Shown here: in pieces, positions 24,825-33,839 of the stretch | Numbering within the stretch: the first letter of the stretch is position 1 | Layout: each line of letters starts with the position of its first letter | NCBI GenBank assembly: GCA_028278425.1 | Contig: JANQEJ010000251.1 | Location: forward strand, 1 to 64,000 | Direction of reading: 5' to 3' | Length of the DNA: 64,000 nucleotides | DNA from: Planctomycetota bacterium | GTDB lineage: Bacteria > Planctomycetota > UBA1135 > GCA-002686595 | The notes under the pieces: model-generated | What the model saw: the letters and a program-made list of their open reading frames with translations, nothing else | What the model was told of the DNA's origin: nothing | The model's database searches: none | Program-made: the position numbers and the translations under genes

Positions 24825-26018
24825 ATGGACCCTCTAGGCAACCCTTACAGCCCGGGCGCGGGCACACCTCCCCCCGAGCTGGCCGGCCGAGATGAGCTCC
24901 GTGACAGGGTGCGTATTGCTCTCGAGCGGATCCGCCGGGGCAGGCCGAGCAAGAGCGTGCTCATGGTCGGGCTTCGGGGGGTCGGTAAGACCGTTCTGCT
25001 CGACCAGTTCGCCCGGGACGCCGAGGGAAGCGGTCTCCACACGATGCGCATTGAAGCTCCCGAGGAGAGGTCCCTCCCGGGCATTCTGGCACCGGAGCTG
25101 CGCAAGGCTCTGATTCGGCTCTCCAACGTCGAGAAGGCCAGGGATCTCGCCGGCCGAGCGCTACGGGGGTTGGCGGGCTTCGTCGGGGCGCTGAAGGTCC
25201 ACTACGAGGACATCCACGTCGGCCTCGATTTCGAACCCGAGCCGGGCTTGGCGGATGCGGGGGACTTGGAGCACGACCTCCAATCGTTGCTGGAAGCCGC
25301 CGGTGCAGCGGCCAAGGCTGCGGGCACCGCCTTGGTGCTGTTCATCGACGAGCTTCAGTACGTCCCGGAAGACGAGCTGGCGGCGCTGATCACCTCGCTT
25401 CACCGCGTTGGGCAGAGACAACTCCCGGTCGTGCTGGTGGGCGCGGGCCTTCCGCAGCTTCGAGGGCGGACGGGTAGGGCGAAGTCATACGCCGAGCGAC
25501 TCTTTGACTTCCCCGAGGTCGGCTCGCTTCCGGTCGAAGACGCTCGTGCCGCGCTCGCCAAGCCCGCGCGGGCGGAAGGCGTTGAGTTCGAGCCGGGGGC
25601 ATTGGAGCGCATCATCGAGGAAACAGATGGCTATCCGTACTTCCTTCAAGAGTGGGGGAAGCACGTTTGGGACGTCGCCACACAGTCGCCGATCACCCTC
25701 GCCGACGTCGAGTCTGCTTCCGCGGCGGCGGTCGCTTCCCTCGACGAGAGCTTCTTCCGTGTGCGGTTCGATCGGCTGACGCCGTCCGAAAAGCGCTACC
25801 TTCGTGCGATGGCGGAGCTTGGCCCCGGGCCGCACCGATCGGGCGACATTGCGGATGAATTGGATCGCAAGGTCACGTCGCTCGGGCCGGTTCGGAGCAA
25901 GCTGATCGAGAAAGGGATGGTGTGGAGCCCAAGCCATGGCGACACGGCCTTCACGGTTCCCCTCTTCGACGAGTTCATGCGCCGGATCATGCCGGGGGAG
26001 GACTGGCGACACGCGTAG
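24825..26018 (+). CDS. stand-alone AAA ATPase of the archaeal-type/STAND-like group
   Basis: 397 residues, cytoplasmic. The N-terminal phrase GNPYSPGAGTPPPELAGRDE is typical of small ATP-binding proteins with 'PPELAGR' leaders. Walker A is GLRGVGKT (~46-53) and Walker B is LVLFIDELQ (~160). Sensor-like residues lie in VLVGAGLPQLRG, and the Arg-rich helix is DGYPYFLQEWGK. A C-terminal winged-helix-like region includes RSGDIADELDRKVTSLGPVRSKLI. It may bind DNA and use ATP, but no partner gene is adjacent. Codon and base composition are less GC-rich than its neighbours and its promoter is AT-rich, so horizontal acquisition is plausible. Function unknown. Confidence 0.85.
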   Translation: MDPLGNPYSPGAGTPPPELAGRDELRDRVRIALERIRRGRPSKSVLMVGLRGVGKTVLLDQFARDAEGSGLHTMRIEAPEERSLPGILAPELRKALIRLSNVEKARDLAGRALRGLAGFVGALKVHYEDIHVGLDFEPEPGLADAGDLEHDLQSLLEAAGAAAKAAGTALVLFIDELQYVPEDELAALITSLHRVGQRQLPVVLVGAGLPQLRGRTGRAKSYAERLFDFPEVGSLPVEDARAALAKPARAEGVEFEPGALERIIEETDGYPYFLQEWGKHVWDVATQSPITLADVESASAAAVASLDESFFRVRFDRLTPSEKRYLRAMAELGPGPHRSGDIADELDRKVTSLGPVRSKLIEKGMVWSPSHGDTAFTVPLFDEFMRRIMPGEDWRHA

Positions 26019-26052
26019 CGTCCGCGGCGATCCAGCGCATGGGAACGGGAGC

Positions 26053-27222
26053 TCAGTAGATCCCGTCGACCAGGATCGTCGTCGCGGCGGGTCCGAACCG
26101 GAGCTCGCCGAGCGCGACGTCGAAGTAGGCGTCCTGGACGAAGAAGTCGACGCTGGGGACGCTGCCGAGGTCCGGGACGGGGTAGGAGACGCCGAGCGAT
26201 CCGCCACCCGGCACGGGGCCGAGGAAGCTTCCCCAGGCGGGAGGCGTCGGGTCGACCAGGAGCACCGACGGACCGAACGGCGACGGCGCGAAGCCGGGCG
26301 CGATGGAGAACAGGAGCCAGACCAGGTCGCCCGGTGACCCGCTCACCGTCAGGTCCAGGGTCTCGCCCTCGCGCAGAACCGTGTTCGACGCGATCGTGTG
26401 AGGCTGTCCGGGGAGCGTGATCACGCTCGACGAGCCGTCCACCGACGTCGGCTGGCCGAACGGGACGCCGCTGCCTCCCGTGACCGGCGTCGAGCACAGG
26501 TACACCGTCGATCCCGCGCTCGCGACGAGGCCCGTACCTCCGGCCTCGAAGTTGGCGCTTCCCCCCTGGATCGACGTGCCCGTCGCGTAGAGCGTCGAAT
26601 CGTCGAGGACCACGCCGGTGGCGCCGGGCAGGTCCGGGTAGATCGTGTCGGTCCCGTCCCCGCCGCGCAGCGAACCTCCGTGGACGACGGCGGTGGAGTT
26701 CTCGAGCACGAGGGCCGAGGTCGGGGGCGCGGCGTAGAAGCCGTACTGGATGGATCCCGTGACGTCGCAGTCCTGCAGGACGACCTGGGAGCTCTTCGCG
26801 TGAATGGCGCCGAACGACCCCGAGCCGCCGTAGAGGTCGGCCCGCACCTGGCATCCGTCGAGCCACACCGTACCCGCGTTGTTCTCGAGGTCGAGCTGGG
26901 TGCCGTACCAGAGATCGAAGCCGCGGAACGTGACGTGCTGGTTCGCCGCGAGGTTCGAGATCGTGATGTTCGGCCTCAGGTAGACCAGCGGCTCGTCCGC
27001 GACGAAGGTCAGCGACTTCCCGTCGATCGGCTGGAAGAGCCAGTTGGCGGTGGCCCCGATCCCGTACTTGACGAGCAACACGTCCCCGTCGCCGGCCGTC
27101 GCGACCGCCGTGTTCAGGTCGGAGAAGTCGCCCCCTCCCGCGGTGTCCACCGTCCAGACGTTGCCCTGCGCCGCGGCGCTCGTCGTCAGCAGAATCGCTC
27201 CCAGACAGCTCCATCCCCGCAT
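26053..27222 (-). CDS. secreted right-handed beta-helix-like protein
   Basis: 389 residues. The signal peptide ends TTSAAAQG. The mature start GNVWTVDTAGGGDFSDLNTA is the usual opening strand of pectate-lyase-like parallel beta-helices in secreted planctomycete proteins. Residues ~60-260 repeat short strands with Asn/Asp/Gly turns (VVLQDCDVTGSIQYGFYA, ALVLENSTAVVHGGSLRGG). The last ~110 residues (LDLTVSGSPGDLVWLLFS to ATTILVDGIY) form a beta-rich tail similar to those at 408-2027 and 58206-61461. No catalytic residues are evident. The leader has GGAGAAG as Shine-Dalgarno and TAGAAT at 27269-27274 as -10 box, about 40 nt upstream. Confidence 0.8.
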   Translation of the reverse strand: MRGWSCLGAILLTTSAAAQGNVWTVDTAGGGDFSDLNTAVATAGDGDVLLVKYGIGATANWLFQPIDGKSLTFVADEPLVYLRPNITISNLAANQHVTFRGFDLWYGTQLDLENNAGTVWLDGCQVRADLYGGSGSFGAIHAKSSQVVLQDCDVTGSIQYGFYAAPPTSALVLENSTAVVHGGSLRGGDGTDTIYPDLPGATGVVLDDSTLYATGTSIQGGSANFEAGGTGLVASAGSTVYLCSTPVTGGSGVPFGQPTSVDGSSSVITLPGQPHTIASNTVLREGETLDLTVSGSPGDLVWLLFSIAPGFAPSPFGPSVLLVDPTPPAWGSFLGPVPGGGSLGVSYPVPDLGSVPSVDFFVQDAYFDVALGELRFGPAATTILVDGIY

Positions 27223-27268
27223 GGCGTCTTCTCCGGTCTCGGCGTGAAGGGGTCGCTTCCGATGCCCG

Positions 27269-27274
27269 ATTCTA
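27269..27274 (-). promoter_or_regulatory. -10 box of the beta-helix protein gene
   Basis: TAGAAT on the minus strand, preceded by GC, predicts a start near 27262 and a leader of about 40 nt that contains the GGAGAAG Shine-Dalgarno. Confidence 0.45.
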
Positions 27275-27332
27275 GCGCTTCCGGCGAAGAGCGCAGTGGG
27301 CTTGGCCCGGTCTCGGCCCGGTGGACCGCCGC

Positions 27333-27338
27333 TAGACT
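27333..27338 (+). promoter_or_regulatory. -10 box, leaderless start of the TPR-UnbV gene
   Basis: GC-TAGACT followed by 7 nt and the ATG at 27346. The same TAGACT-N7-ATG arrangement occurs before the pirin gene (36896-36911). No Shine-Dalgarno is present. Confidence 0.5.
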
Positions 27339-27345
27339 ACGCGCC

Positions 27346-29967
27346 ATGGTCCGACGCGAAGCGAAGCGGTTCGCCGCCGCGGCCGCGCTGCTCCTGGCGG
27401 GCTGCGGTGGGGGCGAACCGGCGATGGACGACGCCGAGTTCCGGCGCCGTCTGCGGTTGGGCGTCGAGCAGTTGCGCCGGCACCTCGGCGACTCCGCGCG
27501 CGCCGAGCTCGCGCGCTGCGCCGAAGCGCGGCCGGACGACCCGGAGGTCGCGTTCCACCGCGCGCGCCTGGCGTTGCTCCCCGACGCCGACGGTCCGGAC
27601 GAGGCCGAAGCGCGCGAGCTCCTCGGGCGCGTGCTCGAAGCGGACTCCGCCCACGTCGCCGCCCATCGCATGCTGTGGGAGCTGGACGCCGCGCGCGGCG
27701 ACGAGGTCGCGGCGCAGCAGCACCGCGCGGCGATCGAATCCGCGTACGGTCCGCTCGGGACGATCGAGATGGACCAGATCGCGGCGCTCGAGCGCGGCGG
27801 AACGCTCGCGCTGCTCTCCTTCCCGGGCGTCGGCGAGTTCGTCCCGCAGTCCGAAGCGTACTTCGAGCTGCGCGGCGGCTTCGGCCTCCTGCAACGCCAG
27901 GGGCGCTACGACCCCGAGGGCGGCGCGAACGCGATCGAGTCCGTGCTGCGCCGCTACCCCGACCTCGTCGCGCTACGCATGCACTACGCGCGCTCGCTCG
28001 ACCAGGGGCAGGTGCGGATCGAGAGCCGCGACGACCCGGAGCTGCCGCCGATGAGCTCGAAGATCATCCTCGACGCGGCACAGTCGCACTTCGAGCGGGC
28101 TTTCGACCGCGTCTCGCCCGGCTCGCGCGCCGCGACGGAGGCGCTGCGGAACCTGAGCCGCATCGCGATGCAGATGGCGGACTACGAGGACGCGTACGTG
28201 CTCAAGGCGGTCGCGCGGGAGGACCGGCGGCTGTCGGAGGGACAGCGGCGTGCCCTGTCGGCGCGCATGGGGCTCGCCCGCTACAAGCAAGGTCTCCTGC
28301 CCGAGGCGATCGAGCTCCTCGAGCACTCGGTTTCCGGCGCGCGCCCGCAGCTCGCGCACCTCTGGCTCCTGCACCTCGCTCACGAGGCGGCGGGAACGCC
28401 GCCGGGCGAGCGCGCCGCCGCGTTCCGCTTCCGCGCCGACCTCGAACGCGACCTCGGTCCCGAGCCCGACTTCGTCGACGTCGCGCCGGAGCTGGGCATC
28501 GCCAAGCTCGACGGCCTCGGTCCCAGCGCCTGGGGCGACTACGACGGCGACGGCGACTTCGACCTCTTCGTGTGCGGCTGCGACAGCTACGGCGCGCTCT
28601 ATCGCGAGGACGGCGAGCGCTTCGTCGACGTCTCGCGCGAGGCGGGGCTCTACCGCGTGCAGTCGGGGTACAGCGCGACCTTCGCCGACTACGACGACGA
28701 CGGCGACCCCGACTTGTACGTCGGCCGCGACGGCTGGAACGGGCCGGCCGCGAACGGGCTCTATCGCAACGAGGACGGCAAGTTCGCCGACGTCACGGCG
28801 GAGGCGGGCGTCGACCACCCGGGCTCGTCCTTCGTACACCTCTGGTCCGACGTCGACCGCGACGGCGACCTGGACCTCTACGTCGCCGGCGGGATCACGG
28901 GCGCGGGGGACGTGAACACGCTCTTCCGCAACGAGGGCGGCGCGTTCAAGGACGCGACGTCCGCCGCCGGTTTGCGCGAGCCGCGCGGAACCAAGACGAT
29001 CGGGCTCGCGGTGGGGGACATCGAGCTCGACGGCTGGCCGGACCTCTTCGCCAGCGGCTACCGGACGTTGAACCGCCTCTACCGCAACAAGGGCGACGGC
29101 ACCTTCGAGGAGCGCGCCGCCGAGGCCGGCGTGGACGGGAAGGACCACCTGAGCGACGGCTACGTCGCCTTCTTCGTCGACGTCGACAACGACCTCGATC
29201 AGGACATCCTTCGGACGAGCCTCGCCCCTTGGGAGGAGGTGCTCTTCGCACTGTCGGCAGGCTTCGACGCGGCGGACGCGAAGCGGCGCGCGCAGCTCCT
29301 GCGCAACGCGCCGCACCTCTACCGAAACGACGGCGACGGCACGTTCACCGACGCGACGGTGGCCGCCGGGCTCCATCACCCGATCGGCATCATGGGCGCG
29401 GGCGTGGCCGACCTCGACAACGACGGCTGGGTCGACCTCTATTTCGGGACGGGCGACCCCGACATCGGGCGGCTCGAGCCCGACCGCTACTACAAGAACC
29501 GTGGCGACGGCACGTTCGTCGACCGCACCTTCGCGAGCGGCCTCGGCAACCTCGGCAAAGGCCACGGCGTGACCTTCGTCGACCGCGACGGCGACGGCGA
29601 CCTCGAGATCTACGCCCCCGAGGGCGGCTTCGTACACGGCGATCCCTGGGCCAACGCCTTCTACGACAACCGCGGAGCGAGCGCGCGCTGGCTCCAGGTC
29701 GACCTCGAGGGCACGAAGTCCAACCGCGGCGCGATCGGCGCCGTCGTCATCGTGACGGCGGGCGACCTGACGGTCCTCCGCGAACGCAAGAGCGGCCAGG
29801 GCTTCGGCTCGACCGACGCGCCGACGCTGGCGTTCGGCCTCGGCAAGGCGGAGAAGATCGACCGCGTCGAGATCCGCTGGCCGAGCGGCGCCGTGCAGAC
29901 CTTCGACGACGTCCCGCTCGACCGGCGCATCTTCGTGCGTGAGGGCGAGCGCTGGGCGGCGCGCTAG
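27346..29967 (+). CDS. TPR plus FG-GAP/ASPIC-UnbV fusion lipoprotein
   Basis: 873 residues from ATG 27346; the much longer upstream frame is antisense to the beta-helix gene. The lipoprotein leader ends LLLAGC. Residues ~30-370 are helical TPR-like repeats (LLGRVLEADSAHVAAHRML). From ~380 to ~780 FG-GAP propeller blades occur (AWGDYDGDGDFDLFVCG, VADLDNDGWVDLYFGTG), each with a Ca loop. The ASPIC/UnbV domain closes the protein (WLQVDLEGTKSNRGAIGAVV, then RVEIRWPSGAVQTF). It is the fused version of the divergent TPR and UnbV genes at 19280-22479. It is likely an outer-surface or periplasmic scaffold. An intrinsic terminator overlaps the stop codon. Confidence 0.9.
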   Translation: MVRREAKRFAAAAALLLAGCGGGEPAMDDAEFRRRLRLGVEQLRRHLGDSARAELARCAEARPDDPEVAFHRARLALLPDADGPDEAEARELLGRVLEADSAHVAAHRMLWELDAARGDEVAAQQHRAAIESAYGPLGTIEMDQIAALERGGTLALLSFPGVGEFVPQSEAYFELRGGFGLLQRQGRYDPEGGANAIESVLRRYPDLVALRMHYARSLDQGQVRIESRDDPELPPMSSKIILDAAQSHFERAFDRVSPGSRAATEALRNLSRIAMQMADYEDAYVLKAVAREDRRLSEGQRRALSARMGLARYKQGLLPEAIELLEHSVSGARPQLAHLWLLHLAHEAAGTPPGERAAAFRFRADLERDLGPEPDFVDVAPELGIAKLDGLGPSAWGDYDGDGDFDLFVCGCDSYGALYREDGERFVDVSREAGLYRVQSGYSATFADYDDDGDPDLYVGRDGWNGPAANGLYRNEDGKFADVTAEAGVDHPGSSFVHLWSDVDRDGDLDLYVAGGITGAGDVNTLFRNEGGAFKDATSAAGLREPRGTKTIGLAVGDIELDGWPDLFASGYRTLNRLYRNKGDGTFEERAAEAGVDGKDHLSDGYVAFFVDVDNDLDQDILRTSLAPWEEVLFALSAGFDAADAKRRAQLLRNAPHLYRNDGDGTFTDATVAAGLHHPIGIMGAGVADLDNDGWVDLYFGTGDPDIGRLEPDRYYKNRGDGTFVDRTFASGLGNLGKGHGVTFVDRDGDGDLEIYAPEGGFVHGDPWANAFYDNRGASARWLQVDLEGTKSNRGAIGAVVIVTAGDLTVLRERKSGQGFGSTDAPTLAFGLGKAEKIDRVEIRWPSGAVQTFDDVPLDRRIFVREGERWAAR

Positions 29968-29981
29968 CGCCTGAGCTTTTT
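29958..29981 (+). terminator. intrinsic terminator of the TPR-UnbV gene
   Basis: GGCGC-GCTA-GCGCC stem (29958-29971) followed after 5 nt by TTTTT (29977-29981). The stem spans the TAG stop codon. A longer palindrome, CCGCCGCGCGGCGG at 29987-30000, follows and may add to termination. Confidence 0.6.
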
Positions 29982-29986
29982 CGGGT

Positions 29987-30099
29987 CCGCCGCGCGGCGG
30001 TCCTTCTCTCCAAGAGAGAGCGGGGGGTGTGGTCCCTCGCGGCTGGTTCACCACCCCCGGGGCGGCAGGCACCGCCCGTGGCTCTCTTTTGCAGGAGGA
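29987..30099 (+). promoter_or_regulatory. structured leader ahead of the secreted repeat protein
   Basis: Within 113 nt lie a 14-bp palindrome, a TCTCTC/GAGAGA hairpin (30005-30019) and a GGGCGG-CAGGCA-CCGCCC hairpin (30060-30077). The last is followed by a pyrimidine run ending CTCTCTTTT (30082-30090), directly before the AGGAGG Shine-Dalgarno. The last hairpin plus T-run could be an attenuator or a second terminator. No -10 box was recognised. Confidence 0.35.
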
Positions 30100-30107
30100 C
30101 TTTCATC

Positions 30108-31562
30108 GTGCGAACGCTCCCTTGGCTCTTCATCGCGCTCGCGGCGCCGGCCCTCGGCGCGCAGACGTTTCAGAACAACCATCACCGGCTCTTCGATCAC
30201 TTCTCGACCTCCGAGATGCAGGCGGCGGTGCAGACCGACGACGCGGGTTACGCGTACACCGGAACGCACCCGAACACCGTGCTGCCGACGGCGTGGGGTC
30301 GCGCGCTGCTCGCGAAGATCCGGCCCACCTTCGATCCGGACTGGGCGGTGACCTTCGTGCACCCGGGCGAGCTCGCCTCGCCGCCGACGGGGCCCGAGCC
30401 GGAGATGCGCGCGTTCGACGTCAAGCAGACGTCGGACGGCGGCTACATCCTGTGCGGCGAGTATCTCGTCGAGGGTGCCGGCACGGGCTGGCTCTCCTAT
30501 CTCTTGAAGACCGACCCGACGGGGCAGGTCATGTGGTTCCAGCTCTATCCGACGATCCACCATCTCTACTCGGTGGTCGAGGTCGTCGTCGGCGGCTTCC
30601 CGAAGGGCTACTACGCCGTCGGGCAGAGCGACACCGCCGGATCCGCCGTCGCGCTCCGCACGGACCCCTTCGGCGGCGTGCAGTGCGTCAAGCACATCTG
30701 GGCGGACAAAGGCGGCGTGCAGAGCGACGGCATCTACTTTCAGATCATCCCGTACTCGAAGAACCTCTTCGCCGCCGTCGGCAGCGTCGCCTGGGGTATC
30801 AACGACACCGACGTGCTCCTGACGGTGTTCGATTCCGACTGCAACGTCGTCGTCAACCGCGCCTACGGCGAGACGGTCACCTACTACCCCGGCAACCCGG
30901 CGCCCTTCGGCGTGCTGGAGACGGGATGGTCGCTCGTCGAGGTCAACGGCGACTTGGTCCTGGCGGGCAACTACACGACGAAGTGCATCACCGTGTGCGT
31001 TCCCAACCCGATCGACGACGTCCTGCTCCTGCGCGTCGACAAGAACGGCGACCAGAAGTGGGCGAAGCGCTACGACCTCGACGAGGGCCGCGACTGGGCG
31101 ACGCACATCACCTACGCCAGCACGAGCAAGGGCAAGAAGGCGCGCCTCTACGTCACCGGCGGCGCGGACACGACGACCTTCAACGCGGGCGGCAGCGAGG
31201 ACGTCTTCCTGCTCGAGGTCGTCGCGAAGCAGGGGCAGGTCGACTCGTGCGAGGTCTTCGGCGACTTCCTCGGCGAGCGGGGCGAGCACGTGCTCCCCAA
31301 CCTCGACGGCCACCTCTGCATCCTGGGCAACACCGGGAGCTTCCCGTATCCGACCGACGTGACGTACTGGATCGAGCGCTACGCGAACAAGATCGACCCG
31401 TGCCACGACCGCTTCCTCGATCCGCCGGACTACGTCGTTCGGCCGGAGGAGGTGAAGCCGTACGACATCACGACGCTCGAGCCGTGGACGAAGGAGAAGC
31501 TGATCGCGATCCCGGTGCCGATCGACCAGGCGATCCCCTGTCCGAGGATTCAGCTTCCGTAG
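30108..31562 (+). CDS. secreted beta-propeller-like repeat protein
   Basis: 484 residues starting GTG 30108; AGGAGG lies 10 nt upstream and the signal peptide (WLFIALAAPALGAQ) begins here. The mature protein is built from blades of the form 'TSDGGYILCGEY...YLLKTDPTGQVMWFQLY', the pattern of secreted propellers sometimes annotated as delta-60 or T9SS-like repeats. Six or so blades can be counted up to residue ~420 (VLLTVFDSDCNVVVNRAYG, LLLRVDKNGDQKWAKRYDL). The C-terminal region has a few Cys. No enzyme motif is visible. Extracellular and structural or carbohydrate-binding roles are possible, but function is unknown. Confidence 0.75.
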   Translation: MRTLPWLFIALAAPALGAQTFQNNHHRLFDHFSTSEMQAAVQTDDAGYAYTGTHPNTVLPTAWGRALLAKIRPTFDPDWAVTFVHPGELASPPTGPEPEMRAFDVKQTSDGGYILCGEYLVEGAGTGWLSYLLKTDPTGQVMWFQLYPTIHHLYSVVEVVVGGFPKGYYAVGQSDTAGSAVALRTDPFGGVQCVKHIWADKGGVQSDGIYFQIIPYSKNLFAAVGSVAWGINDTDVLLTVFDSDCNVVVNRAYGETVTYYPGNPAPFGVLETGWSLVEVNGDLVLAGNYTTKCITVCVPNPIDDVLLLRVDKNGDQKWAKRYDLDEGRDWATHITYASTSKGKKARLYVTGGADTTTFNAGGSEDVFLLEVVAKQGQVDSCEVFGDFLGERGEHVLPNLDGHLCILGNTGSFPYPTDVTYWIERYANKIDPCHDRFLDPPDYVVRPEEVKPYDITTLEPWTKEKLIAIPVPIDQAIPCPRIQLP

Positions 31563-31693
31563 CGGGCTTTCGGACGAGGAAGAGCTAGACGCCAACGACG
31601 GAGAGTGCGGCGGGCGGTTCCCCGGGGGAGCCGTCCGCCGCCGTACTTCGTGGCCGGGCGTCTGCACGTGCTACGCCTCCTGTCCGCTGGACT

Positions 31694-31699
31694 TAGAAT
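31694..31699 (+). promoter_or_regulatory. -10 box of the cyclase gene
   Basis: TAGAAT predicts a start near 31706 and a leader of about 43 nt before ATG 31749. The Shine-Dalgarno there is weak (CAGGACG). Confidence 0.4.
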
Positions 31700-31748
31700 G
31701 GCGGCGACTTCGCTCGGCCCGTTCTTCCCGCGACGACAGGACGCGATC

Positions 31749-33821
31749 ATGTCCGCCGACAAGACCCGTCAAACGCCCGCGTTGCCCGACCTTATGACGC
31801 CGTGGACGCGCCTCCAGCTCCACACCAGCTCGCTCCTCGCCGTCTTCTTCCTCGCCGTGTACGCGCGCCTCGTGTGCCCGTTCATCGGCGAGCGCGTCGG
31901 CGCCGGCGAGCTCGGCTTCAACCTGCTGTCGGTCTTCGCGATCCAGGTCGTGCTGCGCGAGCTCCTGTTCCACGCGGTGCCGCGTCCCAAGAGCGACCGG
32001 TCCCTCGCCCGGCACGGTTACCGACTTTCCATCGTGGTCTGGATCGTCAGCGGTCTCCTGGCGATGGGGCTTCACCAGCTTCGCTACGACAGCTTCCCCT
32101 TTGGGAGCCACCTGAAGCTCCTCAGCGGCTACTGGCTCCTCGGCGCCGGCATCCTCGCGCAGTGGGAGTACGTGATCCTCGAGCGCTCCTGCCGCGGCTG
32201 CGCGGGCGAGCCGGCGGCGCCGACGCGGTTCCTCGAGCGCATCACGCGGCGCGTCCTCGAGGGGAACTTCGTCCTCACACTGGTCCCGGCGGTCGCCATG
32301 CTGCTCGTCGTCTGGCGCTACGTGGCGCAGGAGAGCATCGACCGGGAGCTTTTGAACGAGGTCGCGTACCTCGGGACGTTCTGCGTCGCGATGGGGCTCC
32401 TCATGGCCTTCCGCTTCGGCCAGAGCCTGCGCGAGGACACGTCTCACATCGTGGCGGGGCTCCAGACGATCGAGGGCGGTTCGCTCGACGTGCGGCTCGA
32501 CACGACGCGGCCGGACGAGCTCGGCGAGGTCGCGGCCGGCGTCAACCACATGGTGCGCACTCTTCGGATCGCCAACCGCCAGCTCGAGCGGCGTCTGGGC
32601 GAGCGAACTGCCCTGGGCGAGGTCGCGCTGGCGAGCAGCTCGGTCATGGACGTCGACAACGTGCTCGACCTCATCACGGAGAAGAGCTGCGAGGTCGCGC
32701 GCGCGGAGGCGAGCTCGCTGCTGCTCTTGCGCGAGGACACCGGCCGGCTGCACTTCCACTGCGCGCGCGGAGAGGCCGCGTCCGATCTCGCCGACGCTTC
32801 CGTCGCCGTGGGCGACGGGCTCGCCGGCGCCGTCGCGGAGGCGCGCGAGCCGTTGATCGTGCCCGACGCCTACGAGGACCCGCGCTTCAACAGGAACTAC
32901 GACGCCCTGACCGGGTTCCGCACGCGCTCGATCATGACCGTGCCGCTCCTGGCGCGGGACGGGAGCCTGCTCGGCGTCGTGCAGGCGCTGAACCGGGTCG
33001 GCGGGGGCACCTTCTCCGAGGACGACCTCGAGCTCCTCGGCGCGTTCGCCGCGCAGGCGAGCGTGGCGCTCGAGAACGCGCGGCTGAACGACGACACCCG
33101 CCGGCTGGCGAAGGACCTGCGCGAGGCGTTGGAGAAGGAGCGCAACCTCTCCATCGAGAAGGAGAAGATGCAGGCGTACATCCCGCAGACGGTCGTCGAC
33201 GAGATCTCGCGCAACCGCGAGAAGAAGCTCGCGCTCGGCGGGAAGACCGTCGAGGCGACGGTGCTCTTCGCCGACATCAAGGGCTTCACGCGGCTGTCGG
33301 AGACGCTCGACCCGCAGGAGACCATCCGGCTCCTCAACGTCTTCATGACCGAGATGACCGACGTCCTCCAGCGGGAGGGGGGCATCGTCGACAAGTTCAT
33401 CGGCGACGGGATCATGGCGGTCTTCACGCCGGAAGGCGGCGAGAAGCCCGAGGTCCGCGCGGTCCGCGCCGGGGTGAAGATGCAGCGCAGGATCCTCGAG
33501 CTCGGCGAGAAGTGGGAGGGGACGCAGCCGCGGCTCGCCGATCTCAAGGTGCGCGTGGGAATCAACACCGGCCGCGTCGTCGCCGGCAACATCGGCTCGG
33601 AGACGCGCATGGACTACACGGTCATCGGCGACTCCGTGAACGTGGCGTCGCGGATCGAGGGCGCGTGCACGCCGGGCGCGGTCTGGATCAGCGCCTCGAC
33701 GTACGAGCCCGCGAAGGACGCGGTCGTCGCCACCGCCATGCCGCCGATCAACGTCAAGAACCGCACGCAGCCCGTGCAGTGCTACGAGGTCGGCGTCGAC
33801 GGGATCCGGCAGCCGGCCTGA
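31749..33821 (+). CDS. membrane HAMP-GAF adenylate/guanylate cyclase (class III)
   Basis: 690 residues. The N-terminal ~210 residues hold about six hydrophobic helices (SLLAVFFLAVYARLV, GFNLLSVFAIQVVL, YWLLGAGILAQWEYVIL). A HAMP-like linker follows (DELGEVAAGVNHMVRTLRIA), then a GAF domain (~300-450) and a coiled coil. The C-terminal catalytic domain starts ATVLFADIKGFTRLSE. Metal-binding Asp residues lie in LFADIKGF and FIGDGIMAVF. The Lys of VDKFIGDG suggests ATP specificity, and Asn/Arg of the transition-state pair are in VNVASRIEGA. It should make cAMP in response to a membrane or small-ligand signal sensed by the GAF or membrane part. Start 31749 was chosen over upstream in-frame Met codons because a -10 box lies upstream. 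Confidence 0.92.
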   Translation: MSADKTRQTPALPDLMTPWTRLQLHTSSLLAVFFLAVYARLVCPFIGERVGAGELGFNLLSVFAIQVVLRELLFHAVPRPKSDRSLARHGYRLSIVVWIVSGLLAMGLHQLRYDSFPFGSHLKLLSGYWLLGAGILAQWEYVILERSCRGCAGEPAAPTRFLERITRRVLEGNFVLTLVPAVAMLLVVWRYVAQESIDRELLNEVAYLGTFCVAMGLLMAFRFGQSLREDTSHIVAGLQTIEGGSLDVRLDTTRPDELGEVAAGVNHMVRTLRIANRQLERRLGERTALGEVALASSSVMDVDNVLDLITEKSCEVARAEASSLLLLREDTGRLHFHCARGEAASDLADASVAVGDGLAGAVAEAREPLIVPDAYEDPRFNRNYDALTGFRTRSIMTVPLLARDGSLLGVVQALNRVGGGTFSEDDLELLGAFAAQASVALENARLNDDTRRLAKDLREALEKERNLSIEKEKMQAYIPQTVVDEISRNREKKLALGGKTVEATVLFADIKGFTRLSETLDPQETIRLLNVFMTEMTDVLQREGGIVDKFIGDGIMAVFTPEGGEKPEVRAVRAGVKMQRRILELGEKWEGTQPRLADLKVRVGINTGRVVAGNIGSETRMDYTVIGDSVNVASRIEGACTPGAVWISASTYEPAKDAVVATAMPPINVKNRTQPVQCYEVGVDGIRQPA

Positions 33822-33839
33822 TAGCGCCTTTCGCTCGCC

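Noticed and set aside
26398-27345. Extended N-terminus of the TPR-UnbV protein
   Set aside because: The in-frame extension is antisense to the beta-helix gene. A lipoprotein signal peptide and a -10 box place the start at 27346.
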